Under the pieces are notes generated by a model. The model saw only the letters and a program-made list of their open reading frames with translations, had not been told where the DNA came from and made no database searches. This document shows positions 26,401 to 34,112 of a stretch of 58,862 bases of DNA, piece by piece. Source of the DNA: Streptomyces pinistramenti (GTDB lineage: Bacteria; Actinomycetota; Actinomycetes; Streptomycetales; Streptomycetaceae); contig NZ_JAJCXB010000046.1 in the NCBI RefSeq assembly GCF_020564935.1, forward strand, positions 1-58,862, in the 5' to 3' direction. Each line of letters begins with the position of its first letter. The stretch's first letter is position 1. A program made the translations under genes and the position numbers.

Positions 26401-27169
26401 GGAGCCGGCCGGGCTGGTCGCGGAGTACGGCCCCGACCAGCCGGTGCCGGCGTCGCCCGCCGCCGACGGCGAGGAGCTGCCCGACGATCCGGAGCATCCC
26501 CGGAACCGGCCGGTGGCCTACGTACGGGCCGAACAGGAGAAACGGCTGAAGGCGGCCGAGCGGGCGTACCAGCAGCTCGGGAAGGTGAACCCGCTGGCGC
26601 TTGAGGAGTTCGCGGCGCTGGAGGAGCGGCACCGGTTCCTCAGTGAACAGCTTGAAGACTTGAAGAAGACCAGGGCCGACCTGATGCAGGTGGTCAGGGA
26701 GGTGGACGAGCGGGTCGAGCAGGTCTTCACCGAGGCGTACGAGGACACCGCGCGGGAATTCGAGGGGGTCTTCGCGCGGCTCTTCCCGGGCGGCGAGGGC
26801 CGGTTGGTGCTGACCGATCCGGGCAACATGCTGACCACCGGCGTGGACGTGGAGGCGCGCCCGCCGGGAAAGAAGGTCAAGCGGCTCTCGCTGCTGTCCG
26901 GCGGCGAGCGCTCGCTGACGGCCGTGGCGCTGCTGGTGTCGATCTTCAAGGCGCGGCCCAGTCCGTTCTACGTGATGGACGAGGTCGAGGCGGCGCTGGA
27001 CGACACCAATCTCCAGCGGCTGATCGGGATCATGGAAGAGCTGCAGGAAAGCTCCCAGCTGATCGTGATCACGCACCAGAAGCGGACGATGGAGGTCGCC
27101 GACGCCCTCTACGGCGTCTCGATGCAGGGCGACGGGGTTTCCAAGGTCATCAGCCAGCGGCTGCGCTGA
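23471..27169 (+). CDS. smc: Chromosome segregation protein SMC
   Basis: A 1232-residue SMC ATPase that compacts and segregates chromosomes with ScpAB. The Walker A GPNGSGKS is at 31-38, the Q-loop region follows, two long coiled coils flank a hinge at about 500-670, and the C-terminal head has signature LSGGERS (1142-1148) and Walker B YVMDEVEAALDD (catalytic Asp1170-Glu1171). The hinge contains an Arg/Gly/Pro-rich insert at about 581-636. GTG 23471 is the natural start (VHLKSLTLRGFKSFAS); the frame is open 27 codons further up. TAGAGT (23457-23462) ends 8 nt before it, suggesting a leaderless transcript. Confidence 0.97.
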   Translation: MHLKSLTLRGFKSFASATTLRFEPGITCVVGPNGSGKSNVVDALSWVMGEQGAKSLRGGKMEDVIFAGTTGRLPLGRAEVSLTIDNSDDALPIEYAEVTLTRIMFRNGGSEYQINGDTCRLLDIQELLSDSGIGREMHVIVGQGQLDGVLHADPMGRRAFIEEAAGVLKHRKRKEKALRKLEAMQANLARVQDLTDELRRQLKPLGRQAAVARRAAVIQADLRDTRLRLLADDLVTLRRALHAEIADEAALKQRKEEAEARLRVAQRREAVLEDEVRTLAPRVQRAQQTWYELSQFAERVRGTVSLAEARVASASAVPPDERRGRDPEDMEREAARIREQEAELTAALEAASRALEDTVEHRAGLERQLADEERRLRDVARAIADRREGLARLSGQVSAARGRAASAQAEIGRLVEARDDARQRAAAAQEEYEQLQAEVGSAGAGQAEPAERYEAARRELAAAESALSGAREALTAAERQRAATSARHDALALGLRRKDGSGALLAAAGTLTGLLGPAAELLTIAPGFEIPVAAALGVAADAVAVTGPAAAAGAIRLLREQDAGRAALLLGAVSGDEVRYAVPAGAASGQETASARTDGGAGPQDAPRVPGPARPSGMGRDAAAHRVPGPRGAPVRAAELVGGPAELTDAARRLLRDVVVVGTLEDAEGLVAARPELTAVTGEGDVLGAHFAHGGSAGAPSLLEVQASVDEAAAELAELATRCASLAQEQRAAAERHAAAAAQVEEADAGRRAADREKSRVAGDLGRLGGQARAAAGEAERSATAAAKAEKALLRATEEAEELAERLAVAEEEPGEEEPDTSVRDRLAADGANARQTEMEARLQARTHEERVKALAGRADVLDRGARAEREARARAEQRRARLRYEAEVAAAVASGARQLLAHVEVSVVRAEEERAAADRAKGEREQALVAERGRGRELASELDKLTDSVHRGEVLGAEKRMRIEQLEAKALEELGVEPAGLVAEYGPDQPVPASPAADGEELPDDPEHPRNRPVAYVRAEQEKRLKAAERAYQQLGKVNPLALEEFAALEERHRFLSEQLEDLKKTRADLMQVVREVDERVEQVFTEAYEDTAREFEGVFARLFPGGEGRLVLTDPGNMLTTGVDVEARPPGKKVKRLSLLSGGERSLTAVALLVSIFKARPSPFYVMDEVEAALDDTNLQRLIGIMEELQESSQLIVITHQKRTMEVADALYGVSMQGDGVSKVISQRLR

Positions 27170-27206
27170 GGCCGCGCGGGCCTTTGCTGAGGTCAGCCAC
27201 CGTCTC

Positions 27207-27292
27207 TTCAAAACTTGAATGAAGTGAGCCTTGTGCTGCCGTGAAACAAATCCATCACGCCCTATTGACTTAGAAACTTGAAGGCATAGTCT
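27207..27292 (+). promoter_or_regulatory. Promoter of glcP with repeated AAACTTGAA elements
   Basis: TTGACT (27265-27270) and TAGTCT (27287-27292) form a -35/-10 pair with 16-bp spacing in an AT-rich island. AAACTTGAA occurs at 27211-27219 and again at 27274-27282 inside the spacer, 63 bp apart. The upstream copy is part of the palindrome TTCAA-AAC-TTGAA. Transcription would start near 27299. Confidence 0.55.
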
Positions 27293-27399
27293 CGGCAACG
27301 TTGTTTTTACCTTCACGTGGTGGGTGTCCCCAACGTATGCGCCACTGGAAGGGCCAGTCCCCTACGCCCGGCAGCGCAGCCGGGCCACTGGAGTACACG

Positions 27400-28818
27400 T
27401 TGACCAGCACCGCGCAGCCGGCGGTTCCGGAAGGCCGCAAGGCTCAGCCGGAACACCTCGGCCATGTCATCTTCATCACCGCGGCTGCCGCGATGGGCGG
27501 CTTCCTCTTCGGCTACGACAGCTCCGTGATCAACGGCGCCGTCGAGGCGATCCGCGGGCGCTACGAGGTCGGGTCCGCCATCCTGGCCCAGGTGATCGCC
27601 ATCGCGCTGATCGGCTGCGCCATCGGTGCGGCCACGGCCGGCCGGATCGCGGACCGCATCGGCCGCATCCGCGTGATGCAGATCGCCGCGGTGCTGTTCA
27701 TCATCAGTGCGGTCGGCTCCGCCCTCCCGTTCGCCCTCTGGGACCTGGCCATGTGGCGGGTGTTGGGCGGCATCGCGATCGGTATGGCCTCGGTCATCGG
27801 CCCGGCCTACATCGCCGAGGTGTCGCCGCCCGCCTACCGCGGCCGGCTCGGCTCCTTCCAGCAGGCCGCGATCGTCGTCGGCATCGCCATCTCCCAGCTC
27901 GTCAACTGGGGCATCCTCAACCTCGCCGACGGCAACCAGCGCGGCAAGCTCGCCGGTTTCGAGGCGTGGCAGTGGATGCTCGGCGTGATGGTCGTCCCGG
28001 CGCTCGTCTACGGCCTGCTCTCCTTCGTGATTCCCGAGTCGCCGCGCTTCCTGATCTCCGTCGGCAAGGTCGCCAAGGCCAAGAAGGTGCTGGCCGACGT
28101 CGAGGGCGAGGCGGTCGATCTCGATGCCCGGGTTGCCGAGATCGAGGAGGCGATGCACCGCGAGCACAAGTCGAAGTTCACGGACCTGTTCGGCGGCAGG
28201 AGGGGCTTCCTGCCGATCGTCTGGGTCGGCATCGGCCTGTCGGTGTTCCAGCAACTGGTCGGCATCAACGTCGCGTTCTACTACTCCTCGACGCTGTGGC
28301 AGTCCGTCGGCATCGACCCGAGCAGCTCGTTCTTCTACAGCTTCACGACCTCGATCATCAACATCATCGGCACCGTGATCGCGATGATCTTCGTCGACCG
28401 GATCGGCCGCCGCCCGCTGGCGCTCATCGGCTCGGCCGGTATGGCCGTCGCGCTCGCCCTGGAGGCATGGGCCTTCTCGGCCAAGACCGCGGCCGGCACG
28501 CTGCCTTCCACCGAGGGCACCGTCGCGCTGATCGCCGCCCACGGGTTCGTGCTCTTCTTCGCCCTCTCCTGGGGCGTCGTGGTCTGGGTCTTCCTCGGCG
28601 AGATGTTCCCCAACCGCATCCGTGCCGCCGCGCTGGGTGTCGCCGCCTCCGCGCAGTGGATCGCCAACTGGGCCATCACGGCGAGCTTCCCGAGCCTGTC
28701 GGACTGGAACCTCTCCGGCACCTACGTGATCTACATGTTCTTCGCCCTGCTCTCGATCCCCTTCGTGCTGAAGTTCGTGAAGGAGACCAAGGGCAAGGCG
28801 TTGGAGGAGATGGGCTAA
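27400..28818 (+). CDS. glcP: Glucose permease of the major facilitator superfamily
   Basis: A 472-residue sugar porter with 12 predicted membrane helices. Family motifs are GRIADRIGR in the first half, PESPRFL after helix 6, QQLVGINVAFYYSS in helix 7, and DRIGRRPL in the second half. Its place directly after smc matches Streptomyces GlcP, the glucose-proton symporter that feeds glucose kinase and carbon repression. TTG 27400 is chosen because GGAG precedes it and the upstream residues are not conserved; an ATG at 27337 is the alternative. The promoter upstream lies in an unusual AT-rich island. Confidence 0.9.
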   Translation: MTSTAQPAVPEGRKAQPEHLGHVIFITAAAAMGGFLFGYDSSVINGAVEAIRGRYEVGSAILAQVIAIALIGCAIGAATAGRIADRIGRIRVMQIAAVLFIISAVGSALPFALWDLAMWRVLGGIAIGMASVIGPAYIAEVSPPAYRGRLGSFQQAAIVVGIAISQLVNWGILNLADGNQRGKLAGFEAWQWMLGVMVVPALVYGLLSFVIPESPRFLISVGKVAKAKKVLADVEGEAVDLDARVAEIEEAMHREHKSKFTDLFGGRRGFLPIVWVGIGLSVFQQLVGINVAFYYSSTLWQSVGIDPSSSFFYSFTTSIINIIGTVIAMIFVDRIGRRPLALIGSAGMAVALALEAWAFSAKTAAGTLPSTEGTVALIAAHGFVLFFALSWGVVVWVFLGEMFPNRIRAAALGVAASAQWIANWAITASFPSLSDWNLSGTYVIYMFFALLSIPFVLKFVKETKGKALEEMG

Positions 28819-28850
28819 CCCCCCGCCAGTCCGTCTCCTCGGAAGTGGAC

Positions 28851-28883
28851 GCTGCCCCGGCTCATTCGGAGAGCCGGGGCAGC
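28851..28883 (+). terminator. Terminator of glcP
   Basis: A perfect 13-bp stem (GCTGCCCCGGCTC at 28851-28863 with 28871-28883) and a 7-nt loop lie 32 bp after the stop. Confidence 0.8.
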
Positions 28884-29001
28884 GCCGCGTTCCGGAGGCG
28901 TCAACTCCGATACCGATCGCCACGCCGGGGCGCCGGAGCCGTGGATATCCCTCGTGATACCCGACAAGATCAGCGCTACGGGGGCGGATATCGAGAAGAC
29001 G

Positions 29002-29445
29002 ATGGGTATGACAAGGGATATGGACAGGGACATGGATACGGATACGCGTGGGGCTTCGGAGGCAGGCGCGACGGCAACGGCCGTGAACGGCGCTCCGCGG
29101 CTGCCCAGTCAGGGCGGTGCAGTCGGTGGTACGGCCGGATATCTGCACCGTGCGGTGGCCGATGCCCCCGTGCAGGAGGTGTTCCCCGGCATCCGCTGCA
29201 GGCCACTGTGGACGGGCGAGAACGGCGCCAGCGCCATGGTCGTGGAGCTGGATCCGGGCAGTTGCTGGGAGGGCGTCGATCTGCACGAGCCGGGACCGGA
29301 GGAAGTCTTCGTGGTCGACGGGGTGTTCCACGACGGGGACCGCGCGCACCCCGCAGGGACGTTCATCCACGCACCGGCCGGTTCCTGGCACATTCCGCAG
29401 TCGGCTCAGGGCTGCACCCTGTTCGTCTTCTATCCGGAGGGCTGA
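29002..29445 (+). CDS. Cupin-domain protein
   Basis: A protein of 147 residues from the ATG at 29002 (163 from GTG 28954). The first ~45 residues are low-complexity with MTRDMDRDMDTDT. The remainder is a single cupin barrel (MVVELDPGS, LHEPGPEEVFVVDGVF, GTFIHAPAGSWHIPQ), similar to ChrR/anti-sigma-type or acetylacetone-cleaving-like cupins, with plausible metal-binding His and Glu. No partner sigma factor is adjacent. The substrate is unknown. The start is uncertain; GAGAAG upstream of 29002 is the better ribosome site. Confidence 0.75.
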   Translation: MGMTRDMDRDMDTDTRGASEAGATATAVNGAPRLPSQGGAVGGTAGYLHRAVADAPVQEVFPGIRCRPLWTGENGASAMVVELDPGSCWEGVDLHEPGPEEVFVVDGVFHDGDRAHPAGTFIHAPAGSWHIPQSAQGCTLFVFYPEG

Positions 29446-29483
29446 GCAGCGGGCGGCGGCCGGCTCCCGGGCCGGCCGTCGTC

Positions 29484-30488
29484 TCACCCCGCGCCGCCGG
29501 CCCCCGGCCCGATCCGCGGCAGCACCTGCTCGGCGAACAGGTGCAGCGAGCGCCAGCCCTCGTCCACCGGCATCCCGCCGCACAGCGGATGCAGGATCAA
29601 CGAGCCCTGTGGGCCCGCCTCTTCGGCCATCCGCACGCACTCGTCGGGGGTGACCACGCGGTAGACGCCTTCCGTGCGCAGCTCCGCCACATCCCGCGCG
29701 CCGGAGCGTACGGCCGAGCGGATATCGGCGGACTGCCAGGACGCGTAGGTGCGGGCCTCGTGCAGGAGATGGGCCCCGTACGCGGCCCAGGTGCGGTCCG
29801 GGTCGTCGGATACGTGCAACAGGCAGGTGCGGGTGGCCGGTTGCAGCACCCAGCCCTCGGTGCCGTACGCGGCGCGCCGCTCGTGGTAGTACGCCTCCAG
29901 CTCGGGCAGATGGGCGCTGGGGAAGAGTGGGAGGCCCAGCCGGGCGGCGCGGCGGGCCGCGGCCCGGGAACTGCCGCCGATCAGCAGCAGCGGATGCGGC
30001 CGGGTGTAAGGGCGCGGGGTGACCTGCACGGTGCGGCCCCGGTAGCGGAACGGCTCCCCGGTCCAGGCGGCCAGCAGCGCCGCGAGCGCCTCGTCCTGGA
30101 GCGCGCCGCGGCCCTGCCAGTCCTTGCCGTGTGCCGTGTACTCCTGCGGCCGGTAGCCGATTCCGGCGACGGTGACCAGTCGGCCGCCGCTGAGCAGGTC
30201 GAGCACGGCGATGTCCTCGGCCAGCCGCAGGGGGTCGTGCAGCGGCGTGATCAGCGCGGAGACGGTGACGTTGATCCGGCGGGTGGCGCCGAAGACCGCG
30301 CCGGCGAAGGCGAGCGGGGACGGCATCCATCCGTTGGTGGTGGCGTGGTGTTCCTCGGTCTGCACGGTGGTGAGGCCGCGGTCGTCGGCGAACGCGGCCA
30401 TGTCCAGCGCGGCGCGGTAGCGCGCGCCGAGGGTCTCGGCGGTGGGGGAGGGGTCGACGAGATTGAAGCGCAGGACCGTGACGGGCAT
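29484..30488 (-). CDS. LLM-class flavin-dependent oxidoreductase
   Basis: A 334-residue luciferase-like TIM-barrel enzyme using FMN or F420. It shows the family pattern TVQTEEHHATTNGWMPSPL near residue 45, LSGGRLVTVAGIGYRP near 105 and LLIGGSSRAAARRAARLGL near 170. The substrate is unknown; monooxygenases of this class cleave heterocycles, nitrilotriacetate-like compounds or alkanals. It lies downstream of, and in the same direction as, an NCS1 transporter, with its own palindrome upstream (30533-30547). The gene converges on the cupin gene. Confidence 0.86.
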   Translation of the reverse strand: MPVTVLRFNLVDPSPTAETLGARYRAALDMAAFADDRGLTTVQTEEHHATTNGWMPSPLAFAGAVFGATRRINVTVSALITPLHDPLRLAEDIAVLDLLSGGRLVTVAGIGYRPQEYTAHGKDWQGRGALQDEALAALLAAWTGEPFRYRGRTVQVTPRPYTRPHPLLLIGGSSRAAARRAARLGLPLFPSAHLPELEAYYHERRAAYGTEGWVLQPATRTCLLHVSDDPDRTWAAYGAHLLHEARTYASWQSADIRSAVRSGARDVAELRTEGVYRVVTPDECVRMAEEAGPQGSLILHPLCGGMPVDEGWRSLHLFAEQVLPRIGPGAGGAG

Positions 30489-30532
30489 GGCGGGCGTCCC
30501 CTTCGCCGGGTGGGTGGCGCAGGGGACGCTAA

Positions 30533-30547
30533 CTGACGTGACGTCAG
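30533..30547 (-). promoter_or_regulatory. Palindromic operator candidate upstream of the LLM oxidoreductase
   Basis: CTGACGT-G-ACGTCAG is a perfect 7+1+7 palindrome centred 52 bp upstream of the start codon. Such short perfect palindromes are typical of TetR- or GntR-family operators. Confidence 0.55.
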
Positions 30548-30650
30548 ATTTCTAGGGCCCGGGAGCCAACGGCGGCCGTGCGGGCGGGGGTTGGCGGCCG
30601 CCCCGGGGTGACGGTGCCGTCCCCGGGGCGGTGGCCGACGTGCGGCTCGG

Positions 30651-32135
30651 TCAGCCGGCCACTCCGGCCGGGCGCGGGGCCTCGGTGGGGTCGGGGGCGG
30701 GCGGGCCGCCGTCCCGGACGGTCTCCTTCGGCCGGGGGAGCAGGGCGAAGAGCGCCGCCGCGATCAGGATCGTGGCCGCCCAGCCCAGGCCGTTCGTGCC
30801 GATCCAGGTGGTGGCCAGCGGGCCGGTGAACCACTGGACCTTCGTGAAGCAGATGCCCGCGGCGAGGGCCACGGCCCAGGCCGTCATGGCCTGCCAGCAG
30901 AAGCCGCCGGTGTACCAGTAGCGGCTGCCGCGGCCGGTGTTCATCAGGCTGTCCGCGTCGTAGCGGACCGCCAGGGCGCGGCGGCGGGCCATGTCCACGC
31001 CGTAGACGCCGATCCAGGCCGAGAAGGAGACCGCGAGGAGCGTCAGGAAGGTGATGAACTGCCCGATGAAGTCCTTGGCCACCAGCATCATGAACAGGCC
31101 GCCGACGAGGCTGATGACGGCGTTGATGCTCACCGCCAGGGCCCGCGGCAGCTTGACGCCCATGGTCTGCGCCGTGAAGCCCGCGGAGTACATCGAGAGG
31201 CTGTTGATCAGCACCATCCCGACCAGCGCGGTGATCAGGTACGGCACCGCGAGCCAGGTCGGCAGGATCGTGCCGAGGAATGACATCGGGTCGGTGTTCC
31301 GGCCGGCCAGCTTCGGGTTGGACACCGCCATGACGCCGCCCATCAGCACCATCGGGAGCAGCACCAGGGCCGCACCGGAGACGGTGGTGCCGACGATCTT
31401 GCGGCCGGACGCGGAGTGCGGCAGGTAGCGCGCGAAGTCGGGGCCTGTGGGCACCCAGCTGATGCCGCCCGCCGCGATCGTGCCGATGCCGGCGATCACC
31501 ATCGCGGTGGTGCCCGCCTTCTTGGTGAAGATCGCGTGCCAGTCCATCGTGGCGATCAGGTAGACCAGCACCATCACCGTGAACAGGCCGAACAGATACG
31601 TCGAGTACCGGTTGCAGATGTTCAGCGCCTTGCGGCCCATCCCGCTGACCAGGAACGTGCAGGCCACGAAGGCGAGCAGGGTGATGACGATCAGGGCGTT
31701 GTTGCTCCGGACGCCGAACAGCAGGTTCAGCACCGTCAGCACCGCGTACGCGCCGGTGACCGCGTTGATCGTCTCCCAGCCGAAGCGGGCCACCCACAGG
31801 ATCGCGCCCGGGAAGTAGTTGCCGCGGACGCCGAAGGCGGCACGGGAGAGCATCGCGCCGGGTGCGCCGCCCCACTTGCCGGACACCGAGAGCACGCCGA
31901 CCATGCCGAACGCGATCGACACGGCGATGGCCGCCACCAGCAGGACCTGCCAGAAGTTCAGCCCGTTGTTGACCACCAGGGAGGCCCCCATGGTGAGCAG
32001 CAGCACGCTGATGTTGGCCGCGACCCACGTGGGGAAGAGCTCGCGGACGCGGCCGTGGCGTTCGCTGTCGGGTACGGGCTCGATGCCTCGTGTCTCGACG
32101 GCGCCGTCGGTTTCAGGAGCGGACGTGGTGCCCAT
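30651..32135 (-). CDS. NCS1-family nucleobase/heterocycle transporter
   Basis: A 494-residue membrane protein with about 12 helices. It resembles cytosine/purine, uracil, thiamine and allantoin permeases: WVAANISVLLLTMGASLV at the first helix, SRAAFGVRGNYFP, WVPTGPDFARYLPHSASG and GVYGVDMARRRALAVRYDADSLM. These are closer to CodB/PucI-type carriers than to sugar or amino-acid carriers; the substrate cannot be fixed from sequence. ATG 32135 has GGAG upstream and is preferred to 32192. A palindrome overlaps a -10-like TAGAGT about 100 bp upstream. Confidence 0.85.
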   Translation of the reverse strand: MGTTSAPETDGAVETRGIEPVPDSERHGRVRELFPTWVAANISVLLLTMGASLVVNNGLNFWQVLLVAAIAVSIAFGMVGVLSVSGKWGGAPGAMLSRAAFGVRGNYFPGAILWVARFGWETINAVTGAYAVLTVLNLLFGVRSNNALIVITLLAFVACTFLVSGMGRKALNICNRYSTYLFGLFTVMVLVYLIATMDWHAIFTKKAGTTAMVIAGIGTIAAGGISWVPTGPDFARYLPHSASGRKIVGTTVSGAALVLLPMVLMGGVMAVSNPKLAGRNTDPMSFLGTILPTWLAVPYLITALVGMVLINSLSMYSAGFTAQTMGVKLPRALAVSINAVISLVGGLFMMLVAKDFIGQFITFLTLLAVSFSAWIGVYGVDMARRRALAVRYDADSLMNTGRGSRYWYTGGFCWQAMTAWAVALAAGICFTKVQWFTGPLATTWIGTNGLGWAATILIAAALFALLPRPKETVRDGGPPAPDPTEAPRPAGVAG

Positions 32136-32234
32136 GTACAGGTGTCTCCGTGCGCGGGATCTGGGAGGCACCTCCGGGAGGGGAGGCGCCAAGGCAGCGG
32201 CTGTGGTGCCCGGCCAGCTTCGGTCGGCAGGACT

Positions 32235-32251
32235 CTACGCGCGTTGCGTAG
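32235..32251 (-). promoter_or_regulatory. Palindromic operator candidate upstream of the NCS1 transporter
   Basis: CTACGC-GCGTT-GCGTAG is a 6+5+6 inverted repeat about 100 bp before the transporter start. On the minus strand its right arm runs into TAGAGT, a -10-like hexamer, so a bound regulator would block RNA polymerase. Confidence 0.5.
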
Positions 32252-32514
32252 CCGTCCACCATCGTACTTTGGTCCAACTTCATGCCGTACGTCCCCTTGG
32301 ATTCCCCGACGAGTGTGCATCACGGCCACTCCCGGCAAAAGACCGAAAAGGGTCGCCCGCACGCGTCTGACCAGCAGTTTTCGGCCAGCATCCGGGGCTT
32401 CTTCGGCCCCGCGCGCGCCTCGGACCGAACCGCCGAACCGGATCGGGACGCGGGGCCCATGGGTTCGGCGCGTGCGGCCACGAGGAGCGGTGCGTGGCTG
32501 ATACTGGGGGGGTT

Positions 32515-33750
32515 ATGGAAATCGTCATCCTTGCTGTAATCATCGCCGTGGTCGCGCTCGGCGCGATCAGCGGGCTCGTCGTCAGCAGCCGCAAGAAGAA
32601 GCAGCTGCCGCCGTCCCCGCCGGCCGCCTCCGCTACGCCTTCCGTCACCGCGCCGCCTGCAGAACCGCAGGTCGGTGAGGAAGCCGAGACCCCACGCGAC
32701 GAACCCCGTCGCACCATCGAAGAAGTCGGCCTGCCGGTCGCCGAAGCCCCCGTGGCCGAGGCGCCCGTCGCCGAGCCCGAGGCGCCCGCCGCCCCGGAGA
32801 TCGAGATCCCCGAGCCGACCGCGGGCCGCCTGGTGCGGCTGCGCGCCCGGCTCTCGCGTTCGCAGAACACCCTGGGCAAGGGCCTGCTGACGCTGCTCTC
32901 CCGGGAGCACCTCGACGAGGACACCTGGGAGGAGATCGAGGACACCCTGCTCACCGCGGACGTCGGCGTCGCCCCCACCCAGGAGCTGGTCGACCGGCTG
33001 CGCGAGCGGGTCAAGGTCCTCGGCACCCGTACGCCCGAGGGGCTGCGCGAGCTGCTGCGCGAGGAGCTGCTCACCCTCATCGGCACCGAAGCCGACCGCT
33101 CCGTGCACACCGGCAACGGCATCGGCAGCGGCGGCGGCGAGATCCCCGGTGTCGTGATGGTCGTCGGCGTCAACGGCACCGGCAAGACCACCACCACCGG
33201 CAAGCTCGCCCGGGTCCTGGTCGCCGACGGCAAGTCCGTCGTGCTCGGCGCCGCCGACACCTTCCGCGCGGCGGCCGCCGACCAGCTGCAGACCTGGGGC
33301 GAGCGGGTCGGCGCCCGTACGGTCCGCGGCCCCGAGGGCGGCGACCCGGCCTCCATCGCCTTCGACGCGGTGAAGGAGGGCATTGCCGAGAGCGCCGACG
33401 TCGTCCTCATCGACACCGCCGGCCGGCTGCACACCAAGACCGGTCTGATGGACGAGCTGGGCAAGGTCAAGCGGGTCGTGGAGAAGCACGGCCCGGTCGG
33501 CGAGGTGCTGCTCGTCCTGGACGCCACCACCGGGCAGAACGGCCTGGTGCAGGCGCGGGTCTTCGCCGAGGTCGTGGACATCACCGGCGTGGTGCTGACC
33601 AAGCTCGACGGCACCGCCAAGGGCGGCATCATCGTCGCGGTCCAGCGGGAGCTGGGAGTGCCGGTCAAGCTCGTCGGCCTCGGCGAGGGCGCCGACGACC
33701 TGGCGCCGTTCGAGCCGGAGGCATTCGTCGACGCGCTGATCGGCGACTGA
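32515..33750 (+). CDS. ftsY: Signal recognition particle receptor FtsY
   Basis: A 411-residue GTPase that docks SRP-ribosome complexes at the membrane. Residues 3-25 are a hydrophobic anchor (VILAVIIAVVALGAISGLVV), followed by a Pro/Glu/Ala-rich linker, the N domain, and the G domain with P-loop GVNGTGKTTTT (from residue 218), DTAGR and TKLDGTAKGG. The membrane anchor is typical of actinobacterial FtsY. ATG 32515 follows TACTGG by 7 nt with no clear ribosome site. Its partner ffh is in this window at 41660. Confidence 0.96.
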   Translation: MEIVILAVIIAVVALGAISGLVVSSRKKKQLPPSPPAASATPSVTAPPAEPQVGEEAETPRDEPRRTIEEVGLPVAEAPVAEAPVAEPEAPAAPEIEIPEPTAGRLVRLRARLSRSQNTLGKGLLTLLSREHLDEDTWEEIEDTLLTADVGVAPTQELVDRLRERVKVLGTRTPEGLRELLREELLTLIGTEADRSVHTGNGIGSGGGEIPGVVMVVGVNGTGKTTTTGKLARVLVADGKSVVLGAADTFRAAAADQLQTWGERVGARTVRGPEGGDPASIAFDAVKEGIAESADVVLIDTAGRLHTKTGLMDELGKVKRVVEKHGPVGEVLLVLDATTGQNGLVQARVFAEVVDITGVVLTKLDGTAKGGIIVAVQRELGVPVKLVGLGEGADDLAPFEPEAFVDALIGD

Positions 33751-34112
33751 CTCCCCGCACCGGGAGCGGAAGACCGCTCCTCGGGCCCGGAATGCACCGG
33801 CCTCCGTCACCCGCCAGGAGCGGGCGGCGGAGGCCGGTGCCGTTGTGTGGGTGTGGTCGGTCCGACGGGGCCGTGCGGGCGGCGAACGCAGTGGCGCGGA
33901 ACATGGTTTCGGACATATGTGAGGGGGAATTACGGGCCGCCGAACGCCGTGGACACGCTGTTGCGGCCCCCGCGCCCGGCGCACGAGCGCCACGCCTCAC
34001 GCAGTGGTCCACGCCCGGCGCACGCCCCTGCCACCGGCGCGCGCTCCGGCTCCCGTCCCACGGCGCCCGTCGTCCCGCCCGGCCGCCGGACGGCCCCGCG
34101 GCGCTCGGCGTT
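33751..34112. other. Intergenic region ftsY to prim-pol gene
   Basis: 362 bp. The first part carries the ftsY terminator, a 13-bp stem at 33794-33806 and 33828-33840. The rest holds no credible gene or clear signal; open frames here are GC-driven shadows. Confidence 0.5.
33794..33840 (+). terminator. Terminator of ftsY
   Basis: GCACCGGCCTCCG (33794-33806) pairs perfectly with 33828-33840, with a smaller CCGCC/GGCGG stem inside the loop. Confidence 0.75.

Noticed and set aside
28954..29001. GTG 28954 as start of the cupin protein
   Set aside because: Ribosome site is poorer than at 29002 and the added residues look unrelated to the family; kept as an alternative only.
28954..32135. Genomic island or mobile element
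   Set aside because: No integrase, tRNA junction, direct repeats or composition change; only accessory-like gene content.
33841..34112. Possible gene between ftsY and the prim-pol gene
   Set aside because: Open frames show only Arg/Pro-rich shadow composition and no recognisable domain.
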